Below are positions 31,049 to 43,317 of a stretch of 64,000 nt of DNA, one piece after another; positions within the stretch are counted from its first letter, which is position 1, and every line of letters starts with the position of its first letter. The translations under genes were made by a program, and so were the position numbers. Below the pieces are notes generated by a model. The model saw only the letters and a program-made list of their open reading frames with translations. It was not told where the DNA came from and did not search any database. The DNA is from Dactylis glomerata (Eukaryota > Streptophyta > Magnoliopsida > Poales > Poaceae): NCBI GenBank assembly GCA_007115705.1, contig QXEO01000339.1, forward strand, positions 3,366,191-3,430,190, given 5' to 3'.

Positions 31049-31666
31049 CTCAGCCATCGAGCCTGCCGGATATTCTAGCCAAAGTTAGCCTGGGTTATCC
31101 GCCCCCCCGGATATTCCACCCAAGGGGGTGGATATTCCGGCCTGGAACGCCAGGGAGTAGTTCCACTCAAATTTTGCTGAAACAGAATTTATTTTTGACG
31201 AAAAAATTTGAACTCGTGTGCATAGAGTAGATGTTTTGAGATAGGATGGCTTAGGAGAGAGAGCAAACACGGAGTGGTTCTCGGCACTTGACATTGCAAG
31301 AAAAATCATAGAAAAATCCAATGCAAGTGCCTTCCCATAGCAAAGAAAGAAACAACATCGAGAATGAACAACAAGGCTTCAAATAAGATTTGCAAGGAAT
31401 CAACTCTTCGAAAAGAAGAGGTCGGTGGCCGAGGCCACCATGTATGAGTGTTATGGCATTGAATCGCGAAGATGTATCTTGGGTCCATAACCACTACTCA
31501 TCATTGAAGCTCATATATCACAAAAATGATATTAAGAGAATGATATGATTACTATCAGCATTATGGGGGAAGGGATAGCCCAATTAATTAGGACCACACT
31601 CCCCCTATCTCCATGCCCACACCTAAACCAAACAAGTATTGAAGTATAGGTACATTTGCAAGATGC

Positions 31667-32704
31667 TCAAGCCAAACTCCTTGAATCAATGATATTTAGC
31701 TCATTCCTCAAATATTCAAATCTTGCTTCATCTAGAGGCTTCGTGAATATATCGGCAAGTTGATTCTTGGTGCAAACATATGCAAGCTCAATATCACCAC
31801 GGGCAACATGATCTCTAATAAAATGATTCCGGATCTCAATATGCTTGGTTCTTGAATGTTGCACCGGATTATAGGCGATCTTGATAACACTCTCATTGTC
31901 ACATAAAAGAGGCACTTTGTCACAATTGACACCATATTCCTTTAAAGTTTGCCTCATCCACAACAATCGACTGCATCCACTTGCGGCGGCAATGTATTCG
32001 GCTTCGGCGGTGGAGAGAGATATACAATTTTGCTTCTTAGAAGACCAACACACCAAAGACCTACCAAGAAATTGGCAAGCTCCGGAGGTTGATTTCCTAT
32101 CATCCTTGTCACTGGCCCAATCCGAATCCGTGAAACCACAAAGAGAGAAATCCGAGCCTTTAGGATACCAAAGCCCAAAAGTTGGGGTATGAACCAAATA
32201 TGGGGGTATGAACCAAATATCGAAAGATCCTCTTAACCGCCATAAGGTGGCTTTCTTTAGGAGCAGCTTGATACCTTGCACACACACCTACACTCAACAC
32301 AATATCGGGTCTAGATGCGCAAAGGTAAAGCAAAGAACCGATCATAGAACGGTATACCTTTTGATCCTCATCTTTACCATTGGGATCTAGTTCAAGATGA
32401 CATTTAGTGGGCATTGGTGTTGCAGCCCCATTTAGTTCCTTCATCTTGAACCTCCTGAGCATGTCTTGGACATATTTGCCTTGATTAATAAAAGTCCCAT
32501 CATTCAATTGCTTGATTTCAAAACCAAGAAAGAACTTCATTTCGCCCATCATAGACATCTCAAACCTATTGGTCATAAGCTTTGAAAATTCATCATTAAA
32601 AGCTTTGTTAGTAGAGCCAAAGATAATATCATCAACATAAAGTTGGCATACGAAAAGTTCCCCATTGACCCTCTTAGTAAAAAGAGTGGGATCGATTTGC
32701 CCAA
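31667..32704 (-). pseudogene. Copia copy B RNase H and 3' half of reverse transcriptase
   Basis: It continues the RT of 48004 onward across the gypsy insertion: KLMTNRFEMSMMGEMKFFLG, then SMIGSLLYLCASRPDI (lost from copy A), and RNase H with DSDWASDKDDRKSTSG, AEAEYIAAASGC and the FTKPLDEARF C-terminus. An 18-bp tandem duplication (GGGGTATGAACCAAATAT, at about 32186-32221) shifts the frame between RT and RNase H. RNase H itself is open from about 32190 to 31667. Confidence 0.88.
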
Positions 32705-33993
32705 TGTAACACCCTACTTTTTGTGAACCAGAATTAAACTAAATTTCAATTGCATGAAATAAGGGAAAAATAAAAACTTGATTTTCAAAGTGTGCTTGTG
32801 TGCTAGGGTTTGAATTTCCATGTGGTGTTGCATGATTTCATGTGCATGTCTGTGGGTGCTATTAAATTTCTTTTTCTTTTCAAATTCCATTTGAACATGT
32901 TGCATGAATGCATGAGTGTGTGCTATGATTTCATGCTATTGCTAGACCCAGTAGAATGGATGCTTGACACCGACAATCTTTTTCTCCATTTTATTTAAAC
33001 TTTATTTTTGCACCCCATATTTGAAAAATAGGAACTCATCCAAAACCCTATCTCCACTCGGCCAAAAATATTGAAAGTTGGTGGATGCCTTGCTATCCAT
33101 TTAAAAACACGTCTGAACCATTCACCACCACCATTGGATCAAAACTTTGAACTATTCAAAATTCAAATGAATTTCGGCCAAATTCATCAAACTTTCTTCT
33201 TCTCTTTTCTTTTCCTCTCTCACTCACTTGCAAACCGACCAAGTGACTCAAGTCTTAGCCAGCCACCTCTTTTTCTTCCCTCTGCACTGTAGCAGCAGCA
33301 TCCCAGCCCCCTTGTCCTTTTTGCTTGGAAGATCTTGGGGAGGCCCGAGGCAAATCTTTGCAAGATTTGCACTTCACCCTTCTCACCCCTCTCCACCACC
33401 TCTCACCCCCAACCAGCGATGAGTTGAGCACCAGAGACCTCCCAGGACCCCACCTGCAAGCCCCTCATTTCCCCTACCTCACCATTCCCTCTCTCGCACG
33501 CCAATGCCGACCAGAGCGCGCCCGTTGGAGACCGGGGCCTCGACAGCACGCCAGCACCTGCAGCCGTGCCAGTGGACGCCCAGACACACCGCCCCCGTCG
33601 CCCAACCCGTAGCAGCCGACCACGCCGCCTGTAGGCCACCCCACAGCCCGCGCTCTGACCGCGCTGCACACGCGCCGTGGACGCCGAGAGCGTGCGTCGC
33701 ATTCCTGCCCGTGCACGCACCCTTTCCTCCCCAGTAGCACATGAACCTGCAAGGCATCGAAGCCACGTCACCACGCCACCTTTGCCCTGCACGCTCGAGC
33801 CCCCACTCACCCTGGCCGTGACACGATTTTTGCGCACGATAACTGAACCCGATCGATTTGCGATCGGGACAGGAAGCCACTCTCGTTCTCCCCTGCAGCA
33901 CTGGACCGAGACCACAACGCCGTCCCCAGCCCACCCGCCCAAACCACCCAATCGTTTCCGAGGAGCTCACCCTAAACCGAGACCACCCGAGGC

Positions 33994-34000
33994 TTTAAAA
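33994..34000 (+). promoter_or_regulatory. TATA-like box of the nested gypsy LTR
   Basis: TTTAAAA followed within 40 bp by a pyrimidine-rich CTCTCACACCGCCCTCTC region. It is repeated in the 3' LTR at 44606-44612. A second candidate TATATAA lies at 36114-36120. Confidence 0.4.
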
Positions 34001-36414
34001 CCACCCCACCCTCTCACACCGCCCTCTCTGCTCGCCATTTGCTCCCTCTCCCTTTCCTCTCCCCTCTGTGGGCTTCCCCAGTTGTAGCCCACGCTCACAC
34101 TCCCCTTGACTAGCCCTAGCGAGCTCACCGGAGAATCACCGAAGTCGAGGAAGAAGGGGAAGGTTGCCATCGGATTTCATCGTCGCCACCCTCTCTTTTC
34201 TTCCCCACTGGCTTCCTAGATCTCTCCTGCGTCTAACGCTATACTTTTTGTGCCCTAGATCTACCAGTAGCCGACGACATCATCGACCTCGCCGGAGCAC
34301 CTGGGAACGATGGCGGCGAGTTAGGGCGAAGCTGTGGTCCCGTTCACCTCTCCGACAACATCATCGAGCATCTCTGACACTCCGCCGCCGAACCACACCA
34401 TCCTATCGTTGCCGACGAGCCCTAGGTGAGCACCACACCACCCTAGAAAAACCCTAGCCTCGCCGATGTCCTATCCTTCTATCGCGGAGACGACAATCGA
34501 GCACCGTCGATCTCCACTTGATCGGACGGCCGAGATCGACGCATACCGCTTTGGTCGCCCGGGGCCGCTGACAGCCAGGCCCCGCTGGCAGGCCGTTTGA
34601 ATTCACCCTCCCATGTGTCGCTGGCAGATCTGGGCCGAATTCACGCCGGGTCGGCCCAGTCCGGGCAGATCTGGCACGCGCCGTATTTTTTTTTAGAAAA
34701 TGTTCTATTATTTTGTTTGTTCTGTAAACTTTGAAATTCCATAGAATTTGTTCTGTACATGCAAATGAGTTGATCCAAATTTCCCTAGGTAGCTTAGACG
34801 AATACCTTTCAGATGGCATAGGTCTCATATTTTTAGAAGCACTGTAGATCAGAAGGTAAATAGTGGTGTGATATTAGTCCTTTTTCAATCTTAAATGCAA
34901 ATCTTGGGTTTTATGTACTGAAAATGAGTGAATTCAATTCTCAGTGATAACTTGTTACGATATCTTGCTTGACTCACTGGTTTTGCTATTTTAGGACTTA
35001 TAGTTTTATAGTAGCAATTAATATGGCAATGTGTGTATTTAATATAAGGAAAATCATCATTTGCAGTACGAATGAAATTTTGTGTTGAATCCAACTTTGT
35101 TGGATTATGTTCTGGAAGAGCTTTCCAGAGAACTTTACCTCATATTTTTCTGAAGTTCAGAGAATATCTGAGGATTATTTTGGTGCTCTAGTGTTATTTC
35201 CCTATTGCTTAATTCATAGGAAATTAACCATAGATTGTTTTTCAGTGAATCCAACTTTGTTGGGTTCTTAAGATTGTTGTCAACCTGCAAGTATGCTAGG
35301 TGTACTGTTTGATCCATTTGATTGCCCGCATGCTTGATTTGGTTGCCAAGTTGTTATGATCACTTCAAATAATAGGGATAATTGCTAATTAAAAACTTAT
35401 AAAATCTTAACTTACCTTCTAAACATGTTTGTTTCTGATAGTCTATGATGGTGTGATATGAAGTGCTGAATTGTTTGTGACTTGGGCATGCTTGTTTATT
35501 TATTTGTGCATTATTATTTTTCCCGGTGATAGAATCGAACGAGGAGTGTACCGAGGAAGGTGAAGTGTACGAGTACCAGGACGAGGAGGACCAGGGACAA
35601 GCCAGCCAAGGCAAGCCATCTAACTTGATGCATATCTGAATGTCCTATATACACATTTGCATGTCTCTTTCTGTTTTATTAAAGTGCATGATCTTATATT
35701 GCTATAGTCCTTATAGCAATTAGTTGTTGGCTCAAGCTCCACGAGTCAAATTGTTATCATCCATTGAGATGACCCATTTTGGTTACCTATTCTTCACCCC
35801 TGTAATAGTGGCTTGTTGATTAGCAACAAAGCCTTTGATAAACCCTCTGGTGGAGCTAAAACTCTAGGAAATGGGAACACTCAAAGAAAGTTTATAAAAT
35901 GTTTCCGAAAACCTTGGGGTAGCACCTACCCCACTGAAATGTTTTAAAAAATGGTTTTGACCAAAATGGAGGACAAAGGAGATGGTGGTTTTTATATGAC
36001 ATTGGTGATCACTAAGCGTTCGCTCAGAACAATTAACCCGTGCAGCCACATTACCCCGGTATGGGACGGGGCTTAGTCCGAAGTTTATTTGCTTTAGTGC
36101 GGGGAGCCTCACACTATATAAGGGTTTGTACGACCCCAGAATCCGGGTTGCCGCCAGTTTATGGGCAATAGAAAATTGGGATCCTTCGAGATTTATCCGG
36201 CCGGAAGACACTTGGGTTTCTCCCGCCGTGGCACTGGAACTACGCTCGGCAGAGGTAGACGGCCAGGGTTTGCCGGGGATGTATACTCCACAGCGTAGGC
36301 ACCCGTACTAAGGTGGATAGATGGAACGCTATGATCGATTATCCGTACCCCGCATGCTTGTGTATGACGGTCCGAGGTGGTATCTCAGCGGATTTATCGG
36401 ATGGTGTGGGTAAA

Positions 36415-36476
36415 GTGTACAACCTCTGCAGAGTGTAAATCTATTTGAATAGCCGAGTCCCCGGTCATGGATAATT
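36415..36476 (+). promoter_or_regulatory. Three consecutive small hairpins in the gypsy LTR
   Basis: CTCTGCAGAG (36424-36433), CTATTTGAATAG (36441-36452) and GTCC...GGAT follow one another. The 3' LTR has CTCTGCAGAG, CTATTCGAATAG and GTCC...GGAC (47051-47098). A different gypsy LTR at 58198-58250 has CCTTGCAAGG, CTAATTAATTAG and GTCC...GGAC in the same order. Confidence 0.6.
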
Positions 36477-37375
36477 GGGATGACCGTTGCTTAGCCCAAT
36501 GTCGGTTTTTGGTTTTCAAAGGATGTTTTCAGAGGAAATGGAGAAGGGTGCCGGACGGAGTACTTAGAGGGTACTGCCGTGGCACGGATATGGTTCGGAG
36601 TACTCGTAGGGTACTGCCGAGGAAATGGAGATGGTCATGTGTGATTGACCAGGTCTATACAGATGGGTGGTCATATTTGATTGACCACCGGCTCTTCTCT
36701 TGAAAATGAGCTTCCCCCTTTCCTAGAGATTTTTCTAAAATGGTTTATAAAAATTCTTCTTTAATAAGGATATAGAGATGTTGTATGACATGCTATATCG
36801 ATAAGAGAAACTATGATATAGAGTTGTCATATGACATGCTATATCAACAAGAGAAACTATGATATAGAGATGTCGTATGACATGCTATATCGACACGAGA
36901 AACTATAGTTAGAATTGAGCACTAGCCTTGAACCAACTTCCCTTGCTACAGCCAAATAGCATGCAACTTGTTTCCTCTTAGGTGGTTTGCGAGTACAATT
37001 CCAAAATGTACTCATGACTTTGTCCCTGGCTATTAACTTGGCCAGATTTTGGAGAAGACTACGATGATGATGGTGAGGAGTTCGACGATGCCGGTGCGAA
37101 CTAGGATCCGTCTCCCGGTCAGTCGCCTATAGGGTAGAGGCATGACACGGGCTACCAATGCTACTTTTGATTCCGCTGCTATGTTTAGTGAACTTGCCCT
37201 GCGAGGCATTTGAATTCGGCCAAGTGGCCATGTAAGACTAATCGACTTATTTATGTAATGGATGATGTACTCTGTAATGCCAACTCTGTTATGTGGATTC
37301 ATGACGGTCTTCCTGGGATCATGAATTGTATGCATAACGGGAATTCTTGGTGGTAAACCGGGGTCCCCACAGAGT

Positions 37376-37389
37376 TGTTATCAGAGCCA
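37376..37389 (+). other. Primer-binding site of the nested gypsy
   Basis: TGTTATCAGAGCCA lies four bases after the 5' LTR. It matches the initiator-Met primer site TGGTATCAGAGC with one mismatch. Confidence 0.75.
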
Positions 37390-37629
37390 TCCTGACCTTA
37401 GGAGACCTTAGTTAGCATGGGCGTTAGACCGGACCAAAAACTACTTTCACTGTTAAAAAGTTATAAGAGATGGCTTAATATATATAAGGTAAATATATAT
37501 TGCTCTCATCTCTTCCCTTACTCTTTAAGCATTTAGACTACTTGCATCTTAATTCAAGTTTTTACTGTATTTAAAATATTGCACACTTGGGTAAGTTATT
37601 AACTCAACCTACCTTAAAATTTTGTGTAG

Positions 37630-38484
37630 ATGGACGCTCCTACTGCACACCGTCAGGTTGGTACCCACGAGGACGTGCTCGTCTTTGAGCGCGACTTAGT
37701 GGAGTTAGCCGTGCGTCTCGGACGGACACGTCCGAAGATCCGAGGCTATCGGCTCTTCGAGGAGGGCACCCGCGAGTTGGCGTACCAGGTCGTTTGCCAG
37801 GTCCGCGGGAAGGAGGTCCCGCCGACTTCTCAGGAGTTCACCTTCGAGGTGATCGAGCGCACGTGGGGCGATGGACTTATGCATGTCCTCCGACACGCTA
37901 TCTCGCGCCTCGTCCACCTCCACTACGACGAGCTACTTGGCACCCGCTAAGAGCACTACGGGTGAGTCAACTTCGACGGCTTTCCTCACCAGGCCGCCGC
38001 ACACACCCCCTTCAGTCGCCACCTTTGCAACACGGAGGCCCTGCTGCACCACACTCAGGGGCAGCTGGACCATCTTTGTATGGTTGCCGACGAGAGAGGC
38101 CTAGAGTTGGCCGTTCTTCGTGAGGACCTGCAGGAGTCCATTTTCTCTCGTCACCGTCTCCTCGCTGCCAAGAGGAGGATCGTGAAGAGGAACAGGGCTC
38201 TGCGATAGCGCATCCGTGATCTGGAGGATCACCTAGCTTCACTTGAGAGCCACGTGTCCGAGTTAGAGGAGGAGACCGCCGAGCTCCGCAAGGAGAATGA
38301 GGAGGTACTTGGCCGCGACGACGACCACTAGGAGGCCTACGACGAGGAGCCCGCGAGCACCGACGACGACCGTGGTAGCAATGGCGGTGATGACCGCGAT
38401 GCTATCATGGACTTCTAGGCTCCTGCGACCCCGAGTGAGGTGGACCCCGAGGAGGTTGTGCCTCACGTTAGCATCGACGAGTAG
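37630..38484 (+). pseudogene. Extra ORF between primer site and gag: acidic coiled-coil protein with five stops
   Basis: A 285-codon frame starting MDAPTAHRQVGTHEDVLVFE. The first 106 codons are open. TAA (37948-37950), TGA and three TAG codons follow, yet the frame keeps coding character to its end. Visible parts: an N-terminal globular domain (ELAVRLGR, GYRLFEEG, FTFEVIERTWGDG), a coiled coil (RIRDLEDHLASLESHVSELE, ETAELRKENEE), and an acidic Asp/Gly tail (STDDDRGSNGGDDRD). All five stops are one C-to-T or G-to-A step from Gln or Trp codons. It precedes gag on the same strand. Extra ORFs at this place are known in some large cereal gypsy elements. I do not recognise the family. Confidence 0.6.
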
Positions 38485-38810
38485 GTAGCCGGTGCACTGC
38501 TATCTCACTTAGGATGTCGCGTAGTGGCTAGATCGACCCCTTTTGCGCTTATGTGTGTTGTATGGTTCAGCTGAAACCATTTGGTGTGAGTTGCATGAGA
38601 CTTTGTGGTGTGCGTGCTAGACTTATGTGGCACCTCTTTTGTATGTATGTATGCATGTGATGGACTTGGATGACTATGGTTGATGATGTGATATGCTTAT
38701 GGATGTTTGGTGTAGTATGACTCTTATGATCTCTTTTTATGTCATATTGCACAAGTTGTTCCCTCTGCATTTTAAATTGTTGTTTCTCACAAAATAAAAT
38801 TCTCTCCAGA

Positions 38811-39820
38811 ATGGCTCCGGAAACATGAGGCCACGCTGGAAACAACCCGCCCCCACCTCCTGAGCCCAACATGATGCAGGTGCTGCGGCTCATGTTAGAG
38901 GATCGTGAAGCCGCACGTACCGAGCGCCAAGCCAACCTCGCCACACTCCAACACCTCGCCCAGATCGCCACCCACCACAACAACCATGGTGGCAATGGCA
39001 ATGATGAGCCCTAGAACAAGCTTAGGGATTTCTAGAATTCCAATCCCCCAACTTTCTCCAAGTCCACTGAGCCACTGGATGCCGACGATTGGCTCCGTAC
39101 TATTGAAAACAAGTTAGAATACGCTGGAGTTGGAGCAAATGATAAGGTACTGTACGCAACCCACTTCCTAGCTGGAGTAGCTGGAGCATGGTGGGAGAAT
39201 GTCCGCGCCATGCAGCCCGAGGGCCAAGTGATGACTTGGGAAGCATTCAAGACCAAGTTTCGCAAGGCCCACATCCCCTCTGGACTCATCAAGATCATGA
39301 GGGACAAGTTCTTAAATCTGAAGCAAGGTGGGATGAGTGTTCCTGAGTATCTTGACAAGTTCACCACCTGGGGAAGGTATGCCCCCAATGACATTGATAC
39401 TGATGAGAAGAAGAGGGAAAGGTTCCTCAATGGACTGCGGGAGGAGTTGCAGACTTATCTTGTAGCTGTGCACTATCCTGATCTGGAAGCTATGGTGGAT
39501 GCTGCAATAATGGTTGAAGACAAGAACAAGGCTGCCCGGGAGAGCCGCAAGCGGAGAATGATGAGTCAAGGTGGACCTAGTGGACAGCGGTCCCGCAGCC
39601 TGCGCCCCCTCCACAGAGGTTTGCCTCTCAAGCCCCCAGGCCCAATAACCCAAATCGTCAGTATTCCAGCAACCGCCCCTCAGGCGGGAACTTCTTTGGA
39701 GGTAACCACAACACATTCAACCCCACCAACCGCAGCCAAGGCAGCGGATGCTATACTTGTGGCCAGCCGAGACACTTCTCTAAGGAGTGCCCTCTGAAGA
39801 AGCCTTCTGCACCGAGCCTC
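38811..39820 (+). pseudogene. Gag of the nested gypsy
   Basis: It starts ATG at 38811 (MAPET then TGA). TAG codons at about 39013 and 39034 precede the retrotransposon Gag domain: LDADDWLRTIENKLEYAGV, KVLYATHFLAGVAGAWWENV, FKTKFRKAHIPSG, LNLKQGGMSVPEYLDKFTTW. A one-base frameshift near 39605-39618 moves the frame before the zinc knuckle (CYTCGQPRHFSKEC, 39749-39790; CX2CX4HX4C). The domain order is that of gypsy/chromovirus Gag. It would assemble particles and bind RNA if whole. Confidence 0.88.
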
Positions 39821-42800
39821 AGCGCACCGAGACCCAACCAGGGCCAAGGCCATGGACCCACTGGGAAGAACCAGAAGAACCAAGCCAATACTGCGAGGGG
39901 CCGCCTGAACCATGTCACTGCTGAGGAAGCTGCTGAAGCACCCGATGTTGTTCTGGGTACGTTTCTCGTCAACTCCATCCCTGCAAGAGTGCTATTTGAT
40001 TCTGGCGCCTCTCATTCGTTCGTGACTGAAAACTTTTTTACAAAGGGAAAGTTAGAATCAACCATGATGCCTAGGGCTATGCTAGTTCAGATCCCCGGGT
40101 CAGTTATGAAAACCAAGAGAAATTGCATAGATGTGCCGATAGATATCCACGGGGTGTCTTTCAATGCCAATTTAATCATTCTAGGCACGAAGGGTTTGGA
40201 TGTGGTACTTGGAATGGACTGGATGTCCAAGTATCAGGGGCACATTGATTGCGCCAGGAAGTCGATAGTCGTGACCAACATCGACGGTATTCAGATTGAA
40301 CACATTACAACCATTCCGTCCCGCAAAGCCTATTACAAGAAGTCTATGTCTGAACCAACCCTTGACCAAGTCCCGGTGGTATGTGAGTACCCTGATGTTT
40401 TCCCCGAAGAGTTGCCAGGTATGCCCCCTGGCCGGGATATTGAGTTCATTATTGAGTTGATTCCCGGAACCGCCCCCATAGCACAAAGAGCCTACCGCAT
40501 GAACCCCCAAGAGTCAGAAGAGTTAAAGAGGCAGCTCGCTGATATGCTCAGCAAAGGTCTTATCCGTCCCAGCGCGTCACCTTGGGGTTCGTCTGTTCTT
40601 TTTGTGGACAAGTGAGATGGTACCATTCGATTGTGTGTGGATTACCGTAAGTTGAACGAGGTGACGATCAAAAACAAGTATCCACTCCCAAAAATTGAAG
40701 ACCTATTTGAACAGCTGAATGAAGCCAAGGTGTTCTCCAAGATTGATCTCCGCACTGGATATCATCAGCTGAAAGTCCGCGAGTCCAATATTCCCAAGAC
40801 TGCCTTAACCACACGATACGGTTTGTTTGAGTACACCGTGATGTCCTTTGGCCTGACCAATGCCCCAGCCTACTTCATGAATCTCATGAACAAGGTGTTT
40901 ATGAAGTTCCTTGACAAGTTTGTGGTGGTATTCATTGACGACATTTTGGTCTATTCCAAGACCGAGGAGGAGCACGCAGAGCATCTGCGGCTAGTATTGG
41001 GAACCTTGCGAGAGCACCAGGTTTATGCCAAGTTCAGCAAGTGTGAATTTTGGCTAAAGGAAGTTGGATTTTTGGGACATGTTATCTCAGCCGGGGGAGT
41101 GTCCGTCGACCCATCAAAGATTACCTCCATCTTGGAAAGAAAAGCCCCAACCAATCCCACTAAAGTTCGAGCATTCCTCAGATTAGCTGGATATTACCAA
41201 AAGTTTGTTGAAGGTTTTTCCAGCATTGCTCGCCCGATGACTCAGCTCCTCAAGAAGGACAAGAAGTTTGAGTGGACTGAGAAGTGCGAGCAGAGTTTCC
41301 AAGAACTCAAGAAGAGACTCGTATCAGCCCCTATCTTGACCATGCCCGACATCACCAAGAGCTTTGACGTCTATTGCGACGCCTCCAAGCTTGGACTTGG
41401 GAGTGTTCTGATGCAAGATGGCAAGGTCATTGCTTACCTCTCCCGTCAACTGTGCTCGCATGAGCTAAACTATCCTACCCATGACCTAGAGCTTGCTGCC
41501 ATCATTTACGCCCTCAAAACTTGGCGACACTATCTTATGGGAAACAGATGCGAGATCTACACCGACCACAAGAGCTTGAAGTACATCTTCTCTCAGAAGG
41601 AGTTGAATATGAGGCAACGCAGGTGGATTGAGCTCATCAAGGACTATGATTTAGGCATTCATTATCATCCGGGCAAGGCGAACGTGGTCGCCGATGCCCT
41701 CAGCCGAGAGCCTTGCTCCCTAAATGCCCTGCTAAAGACCAGCCAGCCTACCCTATGTGAAGAGTTTGAAAGGTTTGGACTTGAGCTTGTGAGCCATGGG
41801 TTCCTAGCCAACCTTGAAGTCTGACCTACTCGGTTTGATCAAATCAAGGAAGCTCAGAAAGGACATGAGAGCATTGAAGGAATTAAGCGTAGGATGGGAC
41901 GTGAAGAAGTGCCTGGGTTTTCGATTGATCAGCAAGGTGTGCTATCGTATAATGGCCGCCTATGCGTCCCTAGTATCGAAGAGTTGAAGCAACTCATCTT
42001 GAAGGAGGCCCATGATACCCCCTGTTCGATTCACCCAGGAGGCACCAAAATGTACCAAGACTTGAAAGAGCAGTTTTGGTGGCATGGAATGAAACGAGAG
42101 ATAGCATTTTATATTGCCCGGTGCGACGTCTGTCAGCGTGTCAAGGCCGAGCACCAAAGACCTGCGGGTCTGCTGCAACCCCTGAAGGTACCCATGTGGA
42201 AATGGGAAGAACTTGGTATGGACTTTATCACTGGCCTGCCAAGGTCAAACAGGGGACATGACTCTATTTGGGTCATTGTTGATCGCCTAACCAAGGTCGT
42301 GCACTTTATTCCGGTCAAGACCACCCACAATGGTAGAGAACTCGCCGATCTTTATATCTCCAGGATTGTGAGTTTACATGGAGTACCCAAGACCATCATA
42401 TCCGATCATGGTACGCAATTCACTTCTCGATTTTGGGCAAAACTCCATGAAGCCTTAGGGACCAAGCTTTCGTTTAGCACAGCCTATCATCCGCAAACAG
42501 GAGGTCAAACCGAGAGGGTCAACCAGATTCTTCAAGATATGCTCCGCGCCTGCATCCTATCTTATGGAGCCAAATGGGAGGACTGCTTACCATTCGCTGA
42601 ATTCTCCTACAACAATAGCTACCAAGCTAGTCTTCAAATGGCCCCCTTCGAAGCCCTATATGGCCGTAAATGTCGGACCCCTCTCAATTGGTCGGAAACT
42701 GGAGAAAGCCAAGTATTTGGCCCTGATATCATCAAGGAAGACAAAGAGCAAGAACAACTAATCCGAAACCGTTTGAAGGCCGCGCAATCTAGACAGAAGA

Positions 42801-43276
42801 GTTATGCGGATTCTCGACGAAGACCCCTTACCTTCCAAGTGGGAGATTTTGTCTATCTCCGGGTGACTCCACTCAAAGGTATGCAGCGTTTCCATGTTAA
42901 GGGCAAGCTTGCACCTCGCTACATTGGCCCATACAAGATCCTAGAACGCCGAGGAGAAATGTCCTACAAGCTAGAACTACCCCCGAAGTTGTCCGAGTTT
43001 CACGACGTCTTCCATGTCTCCCAGCTACGCAAGTGTCTCCAAGCCCCTAGCAAGCCCGAGACCTTCAAGGAGGATGATCAAGATACCATCGACCTCAACC
43101 ACGACCTGACCTACTGTGAGAGGCCAATCCGTATTCTAGAGAGAGATGTCCGTCTCACCCGTAGGTGAAAGATCAACATGTACAAGATTCAGTGGAGCAA
43201 TCACACCGAAGACGAGGCCACCTGGGAACGTGAAGATTATCTTCAGCAGGAATTTCCCGAGTTACTCAACGCTTAG
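39821..43276 (+). pseudogene. Pol of the nested gypsy: protease, RT, RNase H, integrase, chromodomain remnant
   Basis: One frame throughout, stopped by TGA at 40613-40615, 41822-41824 and 43166-43168. Protease: VLFDSGASHSFV (about 39990). RT: CVDYRKLNEVTIKNKYPLP and catalytic FIDDILVYSKTEEEH (40936 on). RNase H: YCDASKLGLGSVL, YTDHKSL and ADALSRE. Integrase: HPGGTKMYQDL and CDVCQRVK zinc finger, then Asp in GMDFITGLP, Asp in IISDHGTQF and Glu in TERVNQILQ, then a GPY/F-type module (LAPRYIGPYKILER, FHDVFHVSQLRKC). After the last TGA the frame still encodes a chromodomain-like YKIQWSNHTEDEATWERE. Such chromodomains steer integration to chromatin. The separated stops make it non-functional. Confidence 0.93.
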
Positions 43277-43296
43277 CTACTGAATCTCGGGACGAG

Positions 43297-43317
43297 ATTT
43301 TTTAAGGGGGGGAGGTC
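43297..43317 (+). other. Polypurine tract of the nested gypsy
   Basis: TAAGGGGGGGAGGTC directly before the 3' LTR start TGTAACACCC. It would prime plus-strand synthesis. Confidence 0.85.

Larger units (their letters stand above)
305..31596 (-). mobile_element. Copia retrotransposon copy A, SIRE/Maximus-like, long LTRs, CACTA nested inside
   Basis: A minus-strand Ty1/copia element. It reads from its 5' LTR (27178-31596) through the primer site, gag, a coiled-coil linker, protease, integrase, reverse transcriptase and RNase H to a purine tract and the 3' LTR (305-4890). The order protease, integrase, RT is the copia order. Without the 16.35-kb CACTA insertion the interior is about 5.9 kb and the element about 15 kb. 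The long LTRs, coiled-coil Gag linker and initiator-Met primer site fit the SIRE/Maximus lineage of Triticeae; this name is from memory. Its 5' LTR also serves as the 3' LTR of copy B, so the two form a tandem array. It is inactive by several frame breaks. Confidence 0.88.
27178..31596 (-). repeat. Copia LTR2, shared by copies A and B, 4.42 kb
   Basis: It has the same ends as LTR1 (TG start, CCA end on the plus strand). It functions structurally as the 5' LTR of copy A (primer site on its left) and the 3' LTR of copy B (purine tract on its right, 31597 on). It has four palindromic U5 units instead of five and a deletion of about 68 bp in the LTR ORF. Confidence 0.9.
32705..37371 (+). repeat. 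5' LTR of the nested gypsy, 4.67 kb
   Basis: It starts TGTAACACCCTAC and ends GGTCCCCACA. It has a GC-rich leader-like block after a TATA-like TTTAAAA (33994-34000), splice-site-like signals, an acidic exon-like stretch at about 35532-35630 (EECTEEGEVYEYQDEEDQ), and three small hairpins at about 36421-36475. Overlapping minus-strand frames at 33403-33970 look like by-products of GC content. Confidence 0.93.

Noticed and set aside
33403..33970. Overlapping long minus-strand frames in the GC-rich part of the nested gypsy LTR (also 44092-44582)
   Set aside because: Several frames are open at once because of high GC content, composition is Gly/Arg/Cys-biased, no family is visible and they are antisense to the element.
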